A stretch of DNA of 8,532 nt, taken from the NCBI GenBank assembly GCA_003562655.1, contig PWUC01000158.1, positions 1 through 8,532 on the forward strand, given 5' to 3'. Each line of letters begins with the position of its first letter. Within the stretch, counting starts at the first letter, position 1. This document shows, one piece after another, positions 5,188-8,532 of the stretch. Under the pieces are notes generated by a model. That model did no database searches and was not told the DNA's origin. It was given only the letters and a program-made list of their open reading frames with translations. The stretch comes from Clostridia bacterium. GTDB taxonomy: Bacteria > Bacillota_E > SLMV01 > PUMD01. Made by a program: the position numbers and the translations under genes.

Positions 5188-6327
5188 GTGCATCCTTTGA
5201 TTGAGAGAGTGAACGGGCGCCGCGATGAGATGCTGGAGTTTCTTGAGATCCTGGTCAACACGGACTCTCCGAGCACCGAACCGGAGCTCTGCTCCGTCAT
5301 CAGTCACATCGTGGGCGACAGGTGTGACGACCTGGGAGCCGAGGTCGAGTACGTGACCCAGAGTGGGGCAGGTGATCACATGAAGGCCGTGTGGCGTAGA
5401 GAGGGCCAGGAGACCGACGGCCTGCTCATCCTGTGCCACCTGGACACCGTCTGGCCGGGAGATGAGACCGAACGACGGCCCTTCCGGGTTGAGGGCGACC
5501 GGGCAATCGGTCCCGGCGTTCATGACATGAAGGGCGGGGTTGCTCAGGCCATTTTTGCCCTGGAGGAAACTCTGGCGGGAAGTGAACCCCCGCGGAGGCC
5601 GATTACGCTCCTCTGCAACACGGACGAGGAGATCGGGAGTGGGACGTCGCGGGAGATGATCGAGTCTTTGGCCCTTCAATCCAGGGCGACCCTGGTGCTG
5701 GAACCCTCGGTACCCCCCGAGGGCTCCCTGAAGACCTTTCGCAAGGGTGTGGGAGGTTTCAGGGTGAGGGCGACGGGCCGGGCAACCCATGCAGGTGCCG
5801 ACCACAGTACCGGTGTCAGTGCAGTGGAGGAGATGGCCCGACAGATCCAGTACCTGCATTCTCTGACCGACTACGAGGATGGCACCACCGTCCATGTCGG
5901 GGTGGGCAGGGGTGGCAGCCGCTCGAATGTGGTCGCAGCGGAGTGTTCTGCGGAGGTCGACGTCCGGGTCATGACGGCCGAGGAGGGCCGCCGGATCGAG
6001 CAGGTCATCAGGGGTCTTGAGCCCTTCCTTGAGGAGGCAGAGATCCAGGTCTGTGGCGGGGTGGAGCGGCCTCCGATGGAGAGAACCGAGGCCATCGTTG
6101 AGCTCTTCAGGGTTGCGGAGAGGCTCGGGGACGAGCTGGGGCTGAGCATAACCGAGGCCGGGACGGGTGGTGCCAGCGACGGCAACTTCACCGCGGCCCT
6201 CGGGGTGCCCACACTGGATGGACTGGGAGCTGTGGGTTCTGGTGGGCATGCCCTGAACGAGTGGGTCAGCGTCAGCGCGATGATGGAACGGACCGCTCTG
6301 CTGATCCGTCTGCTGCAGGTGCTGTGA
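5188..6327 (+). CDS. M20 family metallopeptidase (carboxypeptidase G2/glutamate carboxypeptidase-like)
   Basis: Predicted di-zinc exopeptidase of family M20, probably cytosolic since no signal peptide is visible. It is 379 residues, normal for the family. The start at GTG 5188 is set by a strong ribosome site. The catalytic core shows LCHLDTVWP with His84 (Zn) and Asp86, GPGVHDMKGG with bridging Asp113, and NTDEEIGSG with general base Glu147 and Zn ligand Glu148. LVLEPS supplies Glu172 (Zn), and SGGHALNEWV has His354 (Zn). All five metal ligands and the base expected by comparison with carboxypeptidase G2 are present. The lid/dimer domain lies between about residues 185 and 295, with ATGRATHAGADHSTGVSA and SRSNVVAAE. 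The substrate is uncertain: a C-terminal glutamate or similar acyl-amino acid is suggested only by family resemblance. The gene is not a usual member of this cluster and sits where one might expect argR or nadK directly. Its stop TGA (6325-6327) lies 26 bases before the preferred nadK start. Confidence 0.92.
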   Translation: MHPLIERVNGRRDEMLEFLEILVNTDSPSTEPELCSVISHIVGDRCDDLGAEVEYVTQSGAGDHMKAVWRREGQETDGLLILCHLDTVWPGDETERRPFRVEGDRAIGPGVHDMKGGVAQAIFALEETLAGSEPPRRPITLLCNTDEEIGSGTSREMIESLALQSRATLVLEPSVPPEGSLKTFRKGVGGFRVRATGRATHAGADHSTGVSAVEEMARQIQYLHSLTDYEDGTTVHVGVGRGGSRSNVVAAECSAEVDVRVMTAEEGRRIEQVIRGLEPFLEEAEIQVCGGVERPPMERTEAIVELFRVAERLGDELGLSITEAGTGGASDGNFTAALGVPTLDGLGAVGSGGHALNEWVSVSAMMERTALLIRLLQVL

Positions 6328-6342
6328 TCAACTCTGCGGAAC

Positions 6343-6348
6343 GGAGGT
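6343..6348 (+). promoter_or_regulatory. Ribosome binding site deciding the nadK start
   Basis: GGAGGT is followed, after 5 bases, by TTG 6354. It supports TTG over the in-frame GTG 6324, which has only a weak GCAGGT upstream and would add 10 unconserved residues. Confidence 0.7.
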
Positions 6349-6353
6349 CCGAA

Positions 6354-7232
6354 TTGCGTCTGGGAATCATCGGCAATCGAAGCAAGGACCGGGGAGCCGT
6401 GCACGCGCGACGCCTGAGGACGTGGCTTGAGGAGCGCGGGGTGCAGGTTTACGTCGGCGAGGAGCTGACGGAAGAGCTGGAGCGTCCTGCTGTGCCCCTG
6501 GCGATCTGGCCTGAGAAGGGCGTCCAGTTCGTGCTCATTCTCGGTGGAGACGGAACGATTCTGAGGGCGGCCAAGAATTTGGGGCCGCTGGGTCTGCCGA
6601 TGCTGGGCATAAACCTGGGCCACCTGGGTTTTCTGACAGAGGTGGAGATATCGGACCTTTACGATGTCCTGCCCCGCTTCCTCGAGGGCCACTACCGCAT
6701 GGATTCGCGCCATTTCATGGAGGCAGTGGTGAGGCGAGATGATGAGGTCATCGCCGAATATCTGGCCCTCAATGATGTGGTGGTCGGCAAGGGGGTCTTC
6801 TCCCGCATGGTGAACATCCGGACCTGGGTGGATGGTGCGTTGATGGCCAGCTTTCCCGCCGACGGGTTGATTCTCAGTACCTCCACGGGATCAACGGCCT
6901 ATTCCCTTTCGGCTGGGGGGCCGGTGATCCATCCAGAACTGGAGGTCATGCTGGTCACACCCGTCTGTCCGCACTCGTTTTTCGCCCGTCCGGTGGTCGT
7001 GAGCCGCGAGCAGCTGGTCAGTGTCAGGGTGGACGTCCGCCACCGTGGAGCGCCGTCGATCACCGTGGATGGCGACGAGGGGCGGAGCCTGGAACCGGGA
7101 GAGCATGTGCAGGCCCGCCTGTCGGATCAGAACGTGATGCTCATGCGGCAGGAGGATTGGAATTTCTACGAGGTTCTTCAGAGCAAGCTTGCCCAGAGTG
7201 AGGGAGCGCAATGCGAGCCAGACGATCTGTGA
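6354..7232 (+). CDS. nadK: NAD kinase
   Basis: ATP- or polyphosphate-dependent kinase that phosphorylates NAD to NADP in the cytosol. It is 292 residues from TTG 6354. This start has a strong GGAGGT at 5 nt and gives the family-typical opening MRLGIIGNRSK. GTG 6324, overlapping the peptidase stop as GTGA, is the alternative. Motifs: ILGGDGTIL with the catalytic GGDG at 64-67; the glycine-rich LGINLGHLGFLTEVE at 84-98; ALNDVVVGKG at 138-147 (Asp where Glu is commoner in the NE/D motif); FPADGLILSTSTGSTAYSLSAGGP at 167-190, the NAD-binding core. ITVDGDEG in the C-terminal beta domain is also typical. nadK between tlyA and recN is common in clostridial genomes. Its last 22 bases overlap the recN start if ATG 7211 is used, which suggests translational coupling. 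NADPH is a cofactor of DXP reductoisomerase, a loose link to dxs in the same operon. Confidence 0.97.
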   Translation: MRLGIIGNRSKDRGAVHARRLRTWLEERGVQVYVGEELTEELERPAVPLAIWPEKGVQFVLILGGDGTILRAAKNLGPLGLPMLGINLGHLGFLTEVEISDLYDVLPRFLEGHYRMDSRHFMEAVVRRDDEVIAEYLALNDVVVGKGVFSRMVNIRTWVDGALMASFPADGLILSTSTGSTAYSLSAGGPVIHPELEVMLVTPVCPHSFFARPVVVSREQLVSVRVDVRHRGAPSITVDGDEGRSLEPGEHVQARLSDQNVMLMRQEDWNFYEVLQSKLAQSEGAQCEPDDL

Positions 7233-8532
7233 TTCTTGGGCATCTCGCGGTCAGGGATTTCGCCCTGATCGAGGATGTGGAAGTGGAGCTGAAGCCGGGC
7301 CTGAACATCATCACCGGAGAGACAGGAGCCGGCAAGACCCTCTTTGTTGATGCCGTGCAGATATCCCTGGGGCGACGGGGTTCCTCGGAGTTCGTGCGCA
7401 CTGGATCCTCGGAGTCAGTGGTCCAGGCCCTCTTCCTCATATCGGATCCCGGCTTCCTGGGCGGATTGCTCGAGGATCTGGGCATCGAGGAGGAGGGAGG
7501 ACAGGTTCTGGTTGAAAGACAGCTCCGTCGCGACGGCAATAACCGCGCCAGAATCAACGGGAGGCTGGCCAGTGTGACCACCATCCGGAACCTGGCCTCC
7601 GCCATCGTTGACCTGCACGGGCAGCACGAGCAGCACGGCCTGCTCAACAGCGTGGAGCAGCTGGCCATGCTGGATGCCCTGGCCGGTGAGGGGGCCCAGG
7701 AGCTCCGAGGGCGCGTTGCTGGTCTTCACCGCGAACTGGGGCTGGTCAGAGAAGAGATCCAGGACAACCTCGGTGATGACAAGGAGCGGGCCCGGGAACT
7801 GGACCTCTTGGGTTACCAGCTGGAGGAGATTGATGCGGCCCGTCTGCAGCCCGATGAGGAGGAAAGCCTGCAGCAGAAGCGAAGGGTTCTGGGAAATCTG
7901 GACCTTTTGCGGACCGGGGCGGCAGAGTTTCTGGGGTTGGTGATGGAAGGGGCTCCAGGACGCCGCGCGCTGGTTGATGAACTCGGGGATCTGACGGCAT
8001 CCCTTCAGAGGCTGGCGGTCATTGACGAGGATCTGGACGGTCCCCTGGAGGCGATGCAGGCGGCGCAGTTTGAGATTGAGGAGGTAGCCCGTTCGCTCCG
8101 TCGCTACGCCGAGGGACTGAGCTTTGACCCTCAAGAGCTGCACCGGGTCGAGGAGCGGCTGGATCTAATCAGCAGGCTGAAGCGGAAGTACGGTAGCTCG
8201 GTCGAGGAAGTGCTCGAGTATCGCGACGGGGTTACCAGGAAGATACTGGAGATTGAGAGCTCCCAGGAGCGTGTGGAGGCCCTTCGTGAGGAGGAGGCGG
8301 CCCTGGTGAAGGAGCTGGGAGACCTGGCGGGGGACCTGAGTGGGCTGCGCGAGGAGACGGCGACACGGATCAGGGTCCGGGTGGAGGAGGAGCTGTCCGA
8401 ACTGTCAATGGAGAACACCGAGTTTGACATCGTCTTCCGAAGAGAGCCCGATGAGGCCGGGGTTCAGGTGGGCGGCGAGTGGGTTCGCTGTTCCGAGCGA
8501 GGAGTGGACTCCATTGAATTTGTGATCTCTCC
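7211..8532 (+). CDS. recN: DNA repair protein RecN, N-terminal part
   Basis: SMC-like ATPase that acts early in double-strand break repair. The frame stays open for 440 codons and runs off the window, so the C-terminal quarter or so with Walker B is missing. ATG 7211 follows GAGGGAG by 4 bases and gives MRARRSVILGHLAVRDFALIEDVEVEL. GTG 7229, overlapping the nadK stop as GTGA, would give a start nearer the family norm but has no ribosome site. The Walker A motif is GETGAGKT at 36-43 (Thr for the usual Ser). ARINGRLASV at 113-122 and the very conserved IVDLHGQHEQHGLLN at 132-146 follow. About residues 160-390 are charged and helix-rich (YQLEEID, KRKYGSSVEEVLEYRD), as expected for the coiled-coil arm. 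The second ATPase lobe begins at NTEFDIVFRR, and the visible part ends GVDSIEFVIS, the usual lead into the NPGE segment. recN is a standard last member of this cluster. Confidence 0.97.
   Translation, partial: MRARRSVILGHLAVRDFALIEDVEVELKPGLNIITGETGAGKTLFVDAVQISLGRRGSSEFVRTGSSESVVQALFLISDPGFLGGLLEDLGIEEEGGQVLVERQLRRDGNNRARINGRLASVTTIRNLASAIVDLHGQHEQHGLLNSVEQLAMLDALAGEGAQELRGRVAGLHRELGLVREEIQDNLGDDKERARELDLLGYQLEEIDAARLQPDEEESLQQKRRVLGNLDLLRTGAAEFLGLVMEGAPGRRALVDELGDLTASLQRLAVIDEDLDGPLEAMQAAQFEIEEVARSLRRYAEGLSFDPQELHRVEERLDLISRLKRKYGSSVEEVLEYRDGVTRKILEIESSQERVEALREEEAALVKELGDLAGDLSGLREETATRIRVRVEEELSELSMENTEFDIVFRREPDEAGVQVGGEWVRCSERGVDSIEFVIS

Noticed and set aside
4954..6249. Long open frame on the - strand opposite the M20 peptidase (431 codons)
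   Set aside because: The + strand frame has all catalytic residues of the M20 family. The antisense product has no recognisable domain.

Overview
The window is about 8.5 kb of GC-rich bacterial DNA. Every gene I can support lies on the + strand. The gene order is polyprenyl synthase (partial), a long non-coding stretch, a small membrane protein, dxs, tlyA, an M20 peptidase, nadK and recN (partial). This matches the conserved isoprenoid/tlyA/recN cluster of Bacillota (Firmicutes). High GC, many GTG and TTG starts, and nadK between tlyA and recN suggest a deep-branching, GC-rich, Clostridia-like Bacillota. I cannot name the species.

The outstanding element is between the polyprenyl synthase gene and dxs. 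About 990 bases there have no protein gene. The second part, about 930-1540, reads as an OLE RNA (Ornate Large Extremophilic RNA), one of the largest structured bacterial non-coding RNAs. Support comes from its place in the ispA-dxs cluster, its length of about 600 nt, a long-range helix joining its two ends (934-945 with 1506-1518), many internal helices including a GNRA-capped hairpin, and the gene right after it. That gene (1551-2150) encodes a 199-residue membrane protein matching OapA, the OLE-associated membrane partner. RNA and partner are therefore adjacent and probably co-transcribed.

The first part of the gap (561-929) holds no gene but has several strong stem-loops. Some segments have two possible partners, so it may be a leader, a second RNA or a regulatory region. 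I cannot assign it to a known family.

The rest is a tight operon. dxs starts 5 bases after oapA and makes DXP, which enters the MEP pathway; the partial synthase extends the isoprenoid chains that result. tlyA encodes an S4-domain/FtsJ-type rRNA methyltransferase. A spacer of about 250 bases holds a dubious small or frame-disrupted ORF and an 8-bp hairpin. An M20 (carboxypeptidase G2-like) metallopeptidase gene follows, then nadK, whose end overlaps recN. The argR/ahrC regulator usual between tlyA and recN in Bacillota is absent from this interval. I see no tRNA, rRNA, CRISPR, insertion sequence or U-tract terminator.
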